This document shows positions 31,701 to 41,569 of a stretch of 64,000 nt of DNA, in pieces. The position numbers and the translations under genes are program-made. Position 1 is the first letter of the stretch. Every line of letters starts with the position of its first letter. Source of the DNA: Dendrophyllia cribrosa (taxonomy: Eukaryota > Cnidaria > Anthozoa > Scleractinia > Dendrophylliidae); assembly GCA_024195265.1 (NCBI GenBank), contig JAJLRJ010000008.1, positions 8,088,988 through 8,152,987 of the forward strand, in the 5' to 3' direction. Under the pieces are notes generated by a model. That model searched no databases, was not told the origin of the DNA, and was given only the letters and a program-made list of their open reading frames with translations.

Positions 31701-34215
31701 GCTAATCTGTTGGTATATATCCTCTTACCAAGTAAATTAGACTACCGCATAACTAGTAGTCCCTCATATCTTTCAATCAGCTCTCAGAATGTTAATTAAT
31801 CTTTATTTGTTCAACATCTCGAGTGTTCACAGCAGCTTGTGAATCCTTAACTGATCTCCAAAACGAGCTAATTATAATAAGAATTATGTTTTGTGAGAGC
31901 AACACATACTGTAATTCAAATACCCTGGCTTAGTCTGTAGTCCCTCATATTCTCTGTCCTCATGTGTCACGTCTCCTCGCACAGGAAATGATTTTCATGT
32001 GCTCTCGCATTATTCCCGAGAGCAAGAGAAATCTTGCTGCTCAAGAGAAATGAGGGACTACTCATTAGTCTACAACTGTATGTCTAGCACGGGAAATTTT
32101 CGGCCAATTCAAGTCAATATTTACCTCAGGATTGACAAATTTCACATCCATTCCCCTCATTTTCTCCATTTCAGCTATTTCTTCCTCATATTTCTGCAAA
32201 AAATGGTAGTCCAAAGTTGATGTAAAGAGTGCAACAAGATTCAGACATGTGCATTATTGCAATATTTCTTATCCTACACTTATCATATGACCCGTACGGC
32301 CATGCGAGCCTTTTCTTTGCAAAACCATTGATGAAAGTCCCGTATGAGGGTTGTACGCATTTGTGCGAGTGGGGCCGGAAAAAGCTGTACAGCCCTACTA
32401 CAAAAGCGGACGGCCTCGAGCGTTAAAATTTCAAGTAATTTTGTCTCCAAATTGGTCATATGATAAATACTTATTGACTAAGTTAGGTTGGGCCAGATGG
32501 GAAAATATTTGGCTCTCGGTCATGGAGCATGGACCTCGCTGCGCTCGGTCCATACGCTATGACTCCAAATATTTTCCCATCAAGCCCTCCCACTTAGTCA
32601 ATAAGTACATAGTATTTTTGTTAGTGTTAATAGGGCCAGTCTGTCTAGCATGGTCATCATAACTGATGTTTCAACTAGCTGACAGGAAGTCACCTTCAGA
32701 GTCAAAATTTGATATTGGCATTTGATAATAACCCATTGATGACCACACATAATAACATCCATGGGCAAACTTGTGATGTAAGCAACATAAGCAGAATTGA
32801 AGTGGAATCAGAATCGCAAGAATCCTACGATCTAGTGGAAATCAAAACGACGTAAGTGGATAGTACAATGTAAGTGAGAGTATATGTAAGCGCAGTAGGA
32901 AGAAAAAGGAAACTAGCTTCTGATCCTTCCAATTTTGTCGAGAAGACTCCTTATGCTTCGGACTATGTCGCTAGTGAGAGCCAGCCCTTAATTCTTAATA
33001 TCAAAATACAAATTCTCCTTACCTTTCCCCATGTTTCTTAAAGAAGTAGTGGAGAGAAGATGTAAAAATATTGAGAATTCATCTTGGGTGATCAATTTTA
33101 TCCTTAATTCTCATAACCTCTCTGATTTATTAATCATTGATATTACAAGGAGAAATTTGATGCTGATCATTTAATAATGGGTTAAATAGGGAGTCTGAGA
33201 GATTTTAAAGATTTTAATTGCAGTGAACTAACTGAATAACAGTGTAATGGCAGTCAGACGACTGTCAGTATAAACATTTTTACCTTCTTGTTTTCTGGGT
33301 CAGAAATTTCTTGTGCATATTCCACCAACAACTTGCGGAACTCCTCATCTTTCAAGGCTTTTTCAAATTTATCAAGCTCCTACAATAATGTGAGTCAATT
33401 ATAAATTATAGAGTGTTCTGGATACCTGATGTTCTACATGTATACATACATGTAGAACATCAGATATCCAGAACACTCTATAATTTATAATTAAGCTTTC
33501 CTTCTGCTACATGTATATATACATGTAGCAGAAGGAAAGCTTCATTTGAAAAAAGGATTTGCACTCTTTTAAACTACTTTGCAATTGTTCCAATTTGTTT
33601 AGTTGTCCAATGTGACTGATTTGTCCAGGAGCTGAATTCATAGGGACGACTTTCAAGTTTAAATGGAGAAAAGAAACTAAACTGCTGTGTGTTCACGTTC
33701 TCCACAAAGCCTATAATTTGATCAATTGACGTTGTTGTTTTGCAAGGAATGGTAAAGAAATGTATGAAAATATAAACAGCATGTGCAGAGGCATTACTTT
33801 CGCTAATTAAACCTATTGCTTTGTGCCGTTATTGCTGCCGTCGCATTTGTGGTTGCTTAACTTCACTAGCAGGGCTCTAAACCCGGATACACTGTTCAGC
33901 TGATCGATTTGAACACGTGTCGATATTGTAATCGCTTAATCGCAAGTGGATATTTTATGCCTTGCACCCCAAATAAATTATTTGCACAGTAATATTTACA
34001 ATGAACAACATAATAATAGAACTAAAACACCTTTGGTTAGCTTTCGTCGGCTGTAAACAATCAATTTCACTTTTCAAATTTAAAAGTCAACAACAAAAAC
34101 AATTCAACACAACACCCGGAAAAAATACGCCTTGATTTTCGAAGAAATTTCCCGCAAACGTTCACCTCACCTCTTTGGTCATTTTAAAGTCCTTATCGTT
34201 GTTGGTTTGCGACAT
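19666..34215 (-). CDS. DNAAF2: Dynein axonemal assembly factor 2 (kintoun), 17 exons
   Basis: Exons (minus): 34215-34171, 33379-33284, 32193-32125, 31082-30958, 30262-30198, 29992-29928, 28621-28540, 27662-27592, 27487-27282, 27179-27119, 26793-26713, 24747-24625, 23679-23379, 23071-22941, 22844-22626, 21216-21148, 20457-19666. All phases join, giving 866 residues (human about 837). Exons 2-3 give DPENKK and VKFVNPE; exon 4 gives KVFVNICTN; exon 6 gives VVYDAVFHPD (PIH1 domain, about residues 50-205). Exon 9 gives FPYPY and VHRGHIDLQNF; exons 11-12 give LALPYPVDEENGSAKFDKS and RRLIVTLPV (CS/PIH1-C domain, about 255-355). Then an acidic disordered region, a second conserved block (exons 14-15) and a C-terminus ending FELDD. 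By family it is a cytosolic HSP90/HSP70 co-chaperone that preassembles outer and inner dynein arms for motile cilia. Intron 11 looks U12-type. Exact splice sites were read by eye. Confidence 0.92.
20681..20891. mobile_element. 211-bp palindromic MITE in DNAAF2 intron 16
   Basis: AAAGCTGGAATCCAC at the left is mirrored by GTGGAAATCCAGCTTT at the right. The inner TTACGTGCGTTTTA and GACGATGTTTGAACAGCTTGC are likewise mirrored, so nearly the whole element folds on itself. Confidence 0.7.
24142..24611. mobile_element. CCAAT-rich MITE family, copy 4, interrupted by a palindrome
   Basis: The family sequence runs from about 24142 to GATACTCAAT (24400), is broken by the palindrome at 24398-24600, and resumes with TGAAAACCGCTCTA, the remainder of the terminal repeat. 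Its end lies about 14 bp from the 5' splice site of DNAAF2 intron 12 (exon edge 24625). Confidence 0.75.
24398..24600. mobile_element. 203-bp near-perfect palindrome nested in a MITE
   Basis: Arms 24398-24488 and 24510-24600 are 91 bp each with about one mismatch, around a 21-bp loop. The insertion edge is AT followed by AGCCCTTATC, and GATAAGGGCC followed by AT, suggesting a 2-bp duplication. Non-coding. Confidence 0.8.
25151..25203. repeat. (AAT)n microsatellite
   Basis: An uninterrupted AAT array of about 17 units in DNAAF2 intron 11, preceded by ACGTATAAAT. The placement suggests the tail of an older retroelement. Confidence 0.9.
26472..26526 (+). promoter_or_regulatory. Cluster of four GGAA (ETS-like) motifs
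   Basis: ACCGGAAGTG, GCCGGAAGTC, ACAGGAAGTC and ACCGGAAATG have GGAA starts at 26474, 26491, 26506 and 26521 (spacing 17, 15, 15). The consensus matches ETS-family sites. It may simply be a decayed 15-17 bp tandem repeat. Functional status unknown. Confidence 0.35.
26577..26626. repeat. Poly-A/(TAA)n low-complexity tract
   Basis: A run of about 20 A is followed by TAA units and AAATAAA. Probably a retroposon tail or simple repeat within DNAAF2 intron 11. Confidence 0.7.
27849..28113. mobile_element. CCAAT-rich MITE family, copy 5, inverted, in DNAAF2 intron 7
   Basis: The left end is GGTTTTCAATTGAGTGTTG and the right end AAAATTGAAAACCGC. The internal order (TTTGTGATCGGCTAAAAAATC first, TGTGATTGGCCAGTC last) is reversed relative to copies 2-4. 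More diverged than the other copies. Confidence 0.7.
28246..28265. repeat. Poly-C tract
   Basis: Twenty consecutive C on the plus strand (G on the DNAAF2 sense strand), in DNAAF2 intron 7. Long homopolymers are prone to length error in assemblies. Confidence 0.85.
28679..28753. repeat. (ATA)n microsatellite
   Basis: About 25 ATA units in DNAAF2 intron 6, just upstream of exon 7 on the minus strand. It creates spurious poly-Tyr and poly-Ile frames. Confidence 0.95.
29297..29794. mobile_element. MITE with GGAAATTAATGCTCC ends, DNAAF2 intron 6
   Basis: GGAAATTAATGCTCC at the left and GGAGCATTAATTTCC at the right are exact inverted repeats. The subterminal zones repeat AAATTAACGC several times on both sides. 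Non-coding, about 500 bp. Confidence 0.75.
31361..31690. mobile_element. 330-bp MITE with a poly-G tract, DNAAF2 intron 3
   Basis: GGATGAGTCAATTCCAGCAG at the left is the inverted copy of CTGCTGGAATTGACTCATCC at the right. A run of about 17 G sits just inside the right end (31645-31661). A related, more diverged element is at 55953-56306. Confidence 0.75.
31931..32073. repeat. Inverted repeat with TAGTCCCTCAT ends
   Basis: TGTAGTCCCTCA near 31936 and TGAGGGACTACT near 32051 are inverted, with further pairing between TAGTCTG and TTAGTCTA outside them. A third TAGTCCCTCAT occurs at about 31759. It lies in DNAAF2 intron 3, 52 bp from exon 3. Confidence 0.5.
32283..32612 (+). mobile_element. MITE family with TATTGACTAAGT palindrome, copy A
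   Basis: It comprises a segment from about CATATGACCCGTACGGCCAT to a palindromic part in which TTATTGACTAAGTTAGG (about 32463) and CTTAGTCAATAAG (about 32594) pair, as do GGGAAAATATTTGG and CCAAATATTTTCCC. The same sequence occurs in reverse orientation at 45098-45440. Located in DNAAF2 intron 2. Confidence 0.65.
33397..33492. repeat. 96-bp palindrome, DNAAF2 intron 1
   Basis: The arms pair almost perfectly around 33444/33445: AATTATAAATTATAGAGTG at the left edge is mirrored at 33474-33492, and TGATGTTCTACATGTA is mirrored at the centre. There is one imperfect position. No loop of any size. Confidence 0.85.
33493..33542. repeat. 50-bp perfect palindrome
   Basis: AAGCTTTCCTTCTGCTACAT is mirrored exactly around 33517/33518, with centre GTATATATAC. 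It directly abuts the 96-bp palindrome, so the two form tandem cruciform-capable units in DNAAF2 intron 1. Both carry CTACATGTATA near the centre. Confidence 0.9.
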
Positions 34216-34509
34216 TTTGATGGCTTTTTGATGGAGTAAATGAGCAGAAAGCAAGAGGTATTTTGCAGTTATAAAACCACGAATTTTCTGTTCTGTTTGA
34301 AAAGCTTGGTAGCCAAGTCAATAGTCGTTCCCAGGCCTCTTCGCACGGGGTACAAAGTGACATTTTAGCGACACTTCGAGTCATAGAAAAAAGTTTTTCT
34401 ATCAGAATCCGGAAAACCAGGAGCCATAACCTGGCAAACTCATGAACTGATATAATTATAAAAGTTGCTTTTGCTAATGATACAAGTGTATTCAGCTTGT
34501 CTAATAATG
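34216..34509 (-). promoter_or_regulatory. Presumed DNAAF2 promoter region
   Basis: This 294-bp stretch separates the DNAAF2 start codon from the Penelope-like insertion at 34510. I see no TATA box and no clear RFX X-box. The weak palindrome CTTGGTAGCCAAG near 34303 does not match the X-box consensus. If the promoter is compact it lies here; otherwise the insertion splits it. Confidence 0.35.
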
Positions 34510-37034
34510 AATGGGGTTAGTTTCTAGAGAAACTGTGGTGCTGCGTCGGTGGGGGGATGAAACACGAGAATTTAGTTTTATCGACTGAGTCGATAAGGTA
34601 AATTGACCACCGTAAAAAGATTCAAATAGCTGACGTTTCGAGCGCTAGCCCTTCGTCGGAGCGAATCAAGGAATTGTGGGTAGTGTGTGGTTTTATATAG
34701 TAAGCGGTGGAGCTACGTTATTGGTGGAAATTTGGTGACGTGAAAAACAAATGTAAATTAGTTGAATGAAAAGCGTTCGTTGATTCCGTGGGGTTTGAGA
34801 GTGCCGATTTGAAAGATGATTTTTTGTTCTAGGTTTTTACGGCTTTCTGTGTTACCCTGGTGTAGGGATAGGCCGCAGATTGTCATGTGTTGTTTAGAAT
34901 GGTTAGCAAGATTAAAATGGCGCGCGACCGGTTTGGATGCGTCTTTGTCATTTTTATCAACGTCTCGGAGATGTTCACGAAAACGGTCGCCCAGTCTCCT
35001 CCCTGTTTCGCCAATGTATATCTTTTTGCAAAAAGTACATGTTATGCAGTAGATAACATTTACGGAGGTGCATGTAAAACGATCGGTGATTTTAATAGAT
35101 CGTTTGGGTCCTGTTATTTTGTCCGCGTTCTGAATGAAAGGACAAGTGTTACATCGTGTGCGTGTGCATTTAAAAGTACCCGGTTCATCGTCAGATTTCA
35201 GTGCGCTCGTAACTAGAAAGTTGCCTATGTTTTTGTCACGTTTGAATGAAATTAGTGGAGGTTGTGAAAAAATTCTGCTAGTTTCGGGGTCGTTTTGGAG
35301 TAATTTGAAATTTTTTTAAAATGATGCTTTTGACTGTGTTGTTGTGTGGGTGGAAAGTGAGGGTGAATGGAATTCTCTCGTTCTCTTCCTTCTGTGGCGT
35401 TTGTAATGCTGATTGTCTGTCGATCTGTTGTGCACGTTGTTGGCCCGTATTAATAACAGAGTCAGGGTACCCACGTTTCTTGAAAAACTGGCACATTTCT
35501 TCTGATTTGTTGGAAAAGTCAGAGTCATCACTACATAGACGTCGAAGTCTGAGAAATTGAGAATACGGAATGGCGTTTTTAACGTGTGTTGGATGTGAGG
35601 ATGAATGTAACAGATAACTGTGGGAATCTGTAGGTTTGTAGTGCACACTTGTGGATAAACTGTTACCGTTGATTGAAATATTAATGTCAAGAAAAGCGAC
35701 TGAGGTTTCGGAAATTTCCCAGGTATATTTTAGAGCTGGATGAAAAGTATTGACAGAAGTTATGAATTGATTAAGTTCCTCTCTACTGGAAGAGGTAGCG
35801 CCAATGCAATCATCGATGTAACGGCCGTAGATGTAACGTAGCCTACAAAAAGGTTAGCGTAGCTTGGTCCCATTTTGGTGTCCATGGCGAAACCTCAGTC
35901 GCTTTTCTTGACATTAATATTTCAATCAACGGTAACAGCTAATCCACAAGTGTGCACTACAAACCTACAGATTCCCACAGTTATCTGTTACATTCATCCT
36001 CACATCCAACACACGTTAAAAACGCCATTCCGTATTCTCAATTTCTCAGACTTCGACGTCTATGTAGTGATGACTCTGACTTTTCCAACAAATCAGAAGA
36101 AATGTGCCAGTTTTTCAAGAAACGTGGGTACCCTGACTCTGTTATTAATACGGGCCAACAACGTGCACAACAGATCGACAGACAATCAGCACTACAAACG
36201 CCACAGAAGGAAGAGAACGAGAGAATTCCATTCACCCTCACTTTCCACCCACACAACAACACAGTCAAAAGCATCATTTAAAAAAATTTCAAATTACTCC
36301 AAAACGACCCCGAAACTAGCAGAATTTTTTCACAACCTCCACTAATTTCATTCAAACGTGACAAAAACATAGGCAACTTTCTAGTTACGAGCGCACTGAA
36401 ATCTGACGATGAACCGGGTACTTTTAAATGCACACGCACACGATGTAACACTTGTCCTTTCATTCAGAACGCGGACAAAATAACAGGACCCAAACGATCT
36501 ATTAAAATCACCGATCGTTTTACATGCACCTCCGTAAATGTTATCTACTGCATAACATGTACTTTTTGCAAAAAGATATACATTGGCGAAACAGGGAGGA
36601 GACTGGGCGACCGTTTTCGTGAACATCTCTGAGACGTTGATAAAAATGACAAAGACGCATCCAAACCGGTCGCGCGCCATTTTAATCTTGCTAACCATTC
36701 TAAACAACACATGACAATCTGCGGCCTATCCCTACACCAGGGTAACACAGAAAGCCGTAAAAACCTAGAACAAAAAATCATCTTTCAAATCAGCACTCTC
36801 AAACCCCACGGAATCAACGAACGCTTTTCATTCAACTAATTTACATTTGTTTTTCACGTCACCAAATTTCCACCAATAACGTAGCTCCACCGCTCACTAT
36901 ATAAAACCACACACTACCCACAATTCCTTGATTCGCTCCGACGAAGGGCTAGCGCTCGAAACGTCAGCTATTTGAATCTTTTTACGGTGGTCAATTTACC
37001 TTATCGACTCAGTCGATAAAACTAAATTCTCGTG
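34510..37034. mobile_element. Penelope-like element inserted as a head-to-head inverted dimer
   Basis: Left arm 34561-35710 and right arm 35888-37036 are reverse complements with few differences. Read outward from the centre, each arm gives the reverse transcriptase C-terminal region (HYKPTDSHSYLLHSSSHP, FLRLRRLCSDD), then a GIY-YIG endonuclease domain (NVIYCITCTFCKKIYIGETG, RRLGDRFREHL), then a 3' tail with CCGACGAAGGGCTAGCGCTC and GAAACGTCAG. The 177-bp centre continues the left arm's minus-strand frame into YGRYIDDC, the catalytic YxDD box. The left arm extends 51 bp further at its 3' end (34510-34560). TTGTCTAATAATG (13 bp) flanks the whole unit at 34497-34509 and 37035-37047. Both copies are 5'-truncated and carry frame disruptions, so neither is autonomous. 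Position: 295 bp upstream of the DNAAF2 start. Confidence 0.88.
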
Positions 37035-37333
37035 TTGTCTAATAATGGTTTTGTTTAGGTCCAATTTTATCCAATAATGATAACGTACTTTCATCCTAAT
37101 CCAGGCAGAAATGGCACCGACCATTAAAAAAGAGTTGATTACAATTATCTTCTATAGAAGCTAGAAGCTACCAAAGAATTAACTGAACTCTCCCAATTAT
37201 TTTGTTAACTTATTCAAATGATGAAGTTTCTTATCAATGGCAATGACATGCTTAGATTTCCGCAATAATCTAAGATCAATTCAGACTGATGTAACTTAAT
37301 TGTGTTTATTATGCTTTACCAGAAACCCATAAC

Positions 37334-37350
37334 ATTATTATTATTATTAC

Positions 37351-37382
<32 letters not shown>
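37334..37382. repeat. (TTA)n microsatellite
   Basis: About 16 ATT/TTA units with one ACT interruption. It precedes the retroelement-like segment at 37395. Confidence 0.9.
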
Positions 37383-37384
<2 letters not shown>

Positions 37385-37394
37385 ATCATACTAG

Positions 37395-37800
37395 CTGTGT
37401 GCTCAACGTCTGCCTCAGTTTAGATGATCGCGTCATTGGGCGGTGACGTTAAGCCGTTGTCCTTTTCTCCTACATTTGTCAGTTGTCTTCCTGTAGGGGA
37501 TGTTAAAGATCCCATAGCACTCTTGCAAAGAGTAGGGGACGTAGTCCCCGGTGTCTGTGGTCTGGCTTTGTTTAAGTTACGAGGGCACCTGTGGGTGTCA
37601 CATTCCACTGACACTAATTGTAAACTGCATTAGCAGTCTGGCAAAGTCCCCCGTCGAACAGTGTTGTAAAGCGCATTTGAGTATCACATCTTGAGAAAGT
37701 GTACTATACAAATGTCTGTTATATTATTGTTATTTCTTTTTGTTAAGTACGAATTTATGGTCATGCAAATAAAGTTACTTGTTGTTGTTGTTGTTGTTGT
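37395..37800 (+). repeat. SINE-like retroelement body with a (TTG)n tail
   Basis: Segments such as GATGTTAAAGATCCCATAGC and AGAGTAGGGGACGTAGTCC, followed by GTGTACTATACAAATG, are of a type common in invertebrate SINE and LINE-tail sequences. The 3' side ends in GCAAATAAAGTTAC followed by a (TTG)n run (37782-37800). No tRNA-like head is seen, so it is 5'-truncated or belongs to a LINE tail. Confidence 0.45.
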
Positions 37801-38292
37801 TAAAATGTCATGACATCGACCGTTTACGAAAGGGAAATCAGCTTCGGCGCATCATGTTTGAACAAGAGCTAGCCTGCTTATAAAAATCTAAAAAAAAGCA
37901 AGATATTTAAATAGTAAGGTTTAGTTGGACGGGTGTCATATCTGATCGACCCGTTTCGAAATGGCTTTTCTTCGCCTCATAAAACAATAAATTTCCAGTA
38001 AACTTCTAAAGTCTTTATCGTGAACTGGTAACTGTGTAGCCGATTTCCAGACTGATTAAATACTTAAATATGAAATAAACCAGTAAATTAACTATAAAAA
38101 TTTTACTTATTTTTCTGTGAAACGGGCTAAACTGTCCTTTTATCACCCATTTGGCTTTTTTTCTTCAGTCATTTTGACCTACTTAATCCTTACTACCCAA
38201 GTTCCTCGTGAAATGACAAAAAAATCCGATTCTATTTTGCAGATTAAAATCCAAACAAATAATTAAGCAAACAAACAGGACCATTAGGAAGT

Positions 38293-38580
38293 AAATAAAT
38301 AAATAAATAAATAAATCGTCTTTACTTAACGAGGGTGACACTAAATAGTCATAGGACTAACAAACCTGAGGCCTCGGATTCCAGATCGAATTGAAATTTG
38401 GAATTGTTGGTTTTCAAGGAGAGGGCAAAACCGGAGTACCCGGAGAAAAACGTCTCTGAGCAAGGAGAGAACCAACAACAAACTCAACCCACATATGACG
38501 TCGGGTCCGAGGATTGAACCCAGGCCACATTGGTGGGAGGCGAGTGCTCTCACCACTACACCACCCCTGCTCCCCTTATT
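38293..38580 (-). mobile_element. tRNA-derived SINE with (AAAT)n tail
   Basis: On the minus strand the element starts GGAGCAGGGGTGGTG. It has an A-box-like TAGTGGTGAGAGC and a B-box-like GGGTTCAATCC, so it carries an RNA polymerase III promoter of tRNA type. The body contains GTTGGTTCTCTCCTTGCTC and ends in a (TTTA)n run at 38293-38318. The head resembles a tRNA with a CCC-type anticodon loop (GCCTCCCACC). The right length and layout for a cnidarian tRNA SINE. Confidence 0.8.
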
Positions 38581-39017
38581 ACTGCTCAATAGCATTGATT
38601 CAACAGTGAATTTTTGCTTTCATTGGAAGGGTCATATGCACTTTAAGATCCTCCTCACCCTTCCAACCTACCCGCGCCTCCTATCCACTCCACACCCACC
38701 CCTCACGGAGCCAAAATTAACTGAACCAAGGTTTGACTGACCGCAGTGAAACATTCAAGCTTATTCAAATGCTCCTGATTGGAACCCAGTTTCTCAGCGG
38801 TATCTAAATGTCAAGTTCAACTGAAGGAAAAGGAATCCTTACCGACACTCAGGCACTCTATCGTCACAAAAGGCGTCACGTCCGTCATTGGTTCGCATAT
38901 TAAACGTAGCGTTCGTTCGTCATATGATATGAAGGCGGGACATAGACGATCGAAGACAAATCTAAAATTAACCAAGCTGAATAATTATCTTTCTCTCTAT
39001 CAGTGAGAATCTTCGTT

Positions 39018-39060
39018 ATGAGCAGCTCTTCAGGAAGTGCCCCAAGCATGAAGATGGCTG
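39018..39060 (+). other. Candidate first coding exon of the LITAF-like gene
   Basis: An ATG at 39018 opens MSSSSGSAPSMKMA plus one base, ending CTG|GTAAGATAAA, a good donor. It leaves phase 1, which matches an acceptor ACAG|TG at 44378/44379 inside the LITAF-like frame (G+TG = Val, continuing SSQPNLTC). The link is by frame and splice signals only, across 5.3 kb containing transposons. It could belong to another gene or be chance. Confidence 0.35.
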
Positions 39061-40362
39061 GTAAGATAAATTTTTCGAATTTTTTGCAATGTTTTAACGA
39101 ATTGTTCATAAAATGTGTATTTCAATTCTCGTTTGAGTAGGGAGTATTCGGGAATGGGAGTAGAATATATGTATTTACTTGCACTATCAGATGTAGAAAT
39201 AGTGATATTTTATCATGAGTGGGATTTTCTTTTGCCAGATTTCTAGTAGGTAACCGTCATTCGAATGCGTTCTTAAAACGAAAAATATAAAAACTGAACA
39301 TCATGAATTACATAACAGTTACATAACTATAGATCATATTTAGTTCTAATTCTAAGCGAACTCAACCTTTTACTAAACGAAACGTTGTTCTATCTGAGCA
39401 ATAAGTGACACTTGAGGTAGATAAAAATAAAGGGCAAAAATGAAATGGAATTCAAAAAAGACTCGGTTAGAAAATTGGATTCATAAACGTTTCGAATAGC
39501 GTGCAAGTCAATACAGATTGTTTTGAAGTTGCTCATGATCATCGACAATAAATTGAATTGGTAATTGGTTATTTGTTTAATAGTTTCTAAACAAAAATAA
39601 AACTTTGCGAACGTATTTTGGAGAGGGCCAATGAGTTTGTTACCGCATAACGGCTGACTCGTCAGAAAAAATCTTTCCATATGCCAAGAACGAAGGAACA
39701 TCATAATCTCTATTAATCGTTTGTTAACGGAATATGTTTACACTGCCGGACGGTATATTCTTTAAAAATCTACAATTATACTTGCTGATCGACGATACCA
39801 GTTTAGTATTCAAGAGAATAACAATCTTGCTATTCTTGCTTGTAATTTTAATCCAGAAAAGTGAAATTAGATCCCTCATTTCGGGAACTAAATTTTAAGT
39901 CTTTTAACAATTTATCTGTTCAGTCGGTGCCTAAGAAGATGTCCGATTTTACATTTTATATTTAAAGTTTTGAAATTCTTGTACGTTTTAGTGTTTATTA
40001 CCTCTTCAAATCATCTTATATTTTTAATCTTAGTTAATATTAAGAAGATATTATATTTTTCTTGTTTTATTATAGTCTAGTACACTACCCCTCAAGCATT
40101 AATTACTTATCATGTTTAAATAAAGGATCTACTACTGCTACTGCTATAAGTAAATGCAACTAGAAATCCTTCGGTCGGGCTTTTTCTTCTTGGGCAAACA
40201 TTTAAGGAAACAATTTTTCACTTTGAATGCGATAAATTTTAAGAGCATAATCCCTAGCAAATGCAATACAATACAATCAGTTTATTTAGACACGTAACGC
40301 CCAGGAGCATAAAGTCAAGCTCGTTCAAACTACGTACGTGTAAAGTATACCAATTACAGTTA

Positions 40363-40807
40363 GGGGCTATTCACATGATACCGGAATGAGTTTCATTCTG
40401 GAACGAGTTCATTCCATCTCCATATATTTCTCTGTATCTGTTTACATGATACCGAGACGAAATTTTGTTCCCGTACAGGTCATTCCGGAATGAGTTCACT
40501 CCGGTTTTCAATCCGAATGAAATTCTCGTTCAGGTATGACATTTCATTCTGGTATCATGTAAACTTAAAAAGGAACTTCGTTCCAAGATGAAAACCGCAA
40601 ACCGTGTAGTCTGGGGCGAGTGGCGCATGCGTATCGTTGCGCGAAACTTGCACCATCTCTGTTTTCTGATCTGGCGCGTAAACCACGCAAGCGAGAACGC
40701 TTTAGGCTGAGCCGGTCGATTTTGTCATGTGAATACAGTACGTACTTCATTTTGGAACGAAACTCATTCCGGAATGAAACTCATTACGGTATCATGTGTA
40801 TAGCCCC
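40363..40807. mobile_element. 445-bp MITE with TTA target duplication, copy 1
   Basis: GGGGCTATTCACATGATACC at the left end pairs with GGTATCATGTGTATAGCCCC at the right. TTA flanks both sides (40360-40362 and 40808-40810). The 3-bp TTA duplication fits PIF/Harbinger-type targeting. Internal GGAATGA/TCATTCC motifs are repeated many times. Non-coding. Confidence 0.85.
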
Positions 40808-40863
40808 TTAGAGTGATTTTACTTTGACCGTGAAATAGATAGTAGAATAGTACGCACTATTAG

Positions 40864-41304
40864 GGGCTATTCACATAATACCGGAATGACTTTCATTCTG
40901 GAACGAGTTCATTCCATCTCCATATATTTCTCTGTACATGTATCTGTTTACATGATACCGAGACGAAATTTTGTTCCCGTACAGGTCATTCCGGAGTGAG
41001 TTCACTCCGGTTTTCAATCCGAATGAAATTCTCGTTCAGGTATGACATTTCATTCTGGCCCTTGCATGTAAACTGAAAACGAACTTCGTTCCAAGATGAA
41101 AACCGCAAATCATGTAGTCTGGGGCGAGTGGCGCATGCGTATCGTTGCGCCATCTTTGTTTTCTGATCTGGCGCGAAAACCGCGCAAGCGAGAACGCCTT
41201 AGGCTGAGCCGGTCGATTTTGTCATGTGAATACAGTACGTACTTCATTTTGGAACGAAACTCATTCCGGAATGAAACTCATTGCGGTATCATGTGTATAG
41301 CCCC
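40864..41304. mobile_element. 441-bp MITE with TTA target duplication, copy 2
   Basis: Same family and same orientation as the element 56 bp to the left, with TTA at 40861-40863 and 41305-41307. It differs by small insertions (ACATGT near 40935) and substitutions, so it is not a recent tandem copy. Confidence 0.85.
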
Positions 41305-41569
41305 TTATTTTGTTTTCTTTTGTTCAATTTGGACTATCACACACTAATTGTTAGATAGTGTTTCACGGGTTAAGTAAAACCACTCTATATAAAAGGCAAA
41401 AATACGTATAAATAACTATACTAATTACAGTTATATAAAAAGGCAAAAAATAATACATTATGTACTACATATACTACTTATATATGTTAAATACATCTAA
41501 CTTCTGGTCTAAAGCTAATTATAAAATAATGGTCAAAGTAACGAACATAGTAACAATAAATTCTAAAAA

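Noticed and set aside
34216..34509. RFX X-box in the DNAAF2 promoter, expected for a ciliary gene
   Set aside because: Only weak partial matches (CTTGGTAGCCAAG, CCTGGCAAAC) are present, not good enough to annotate.
34816..36781. About a dozen open frames on both strands in the 34.8-36.8 kb region
   Set aside because: They come in mirror pairs because the region is an inverted dimer. Only the outward-facing RT and GIY-YIG frames of the Penelope-like element are meaningful.
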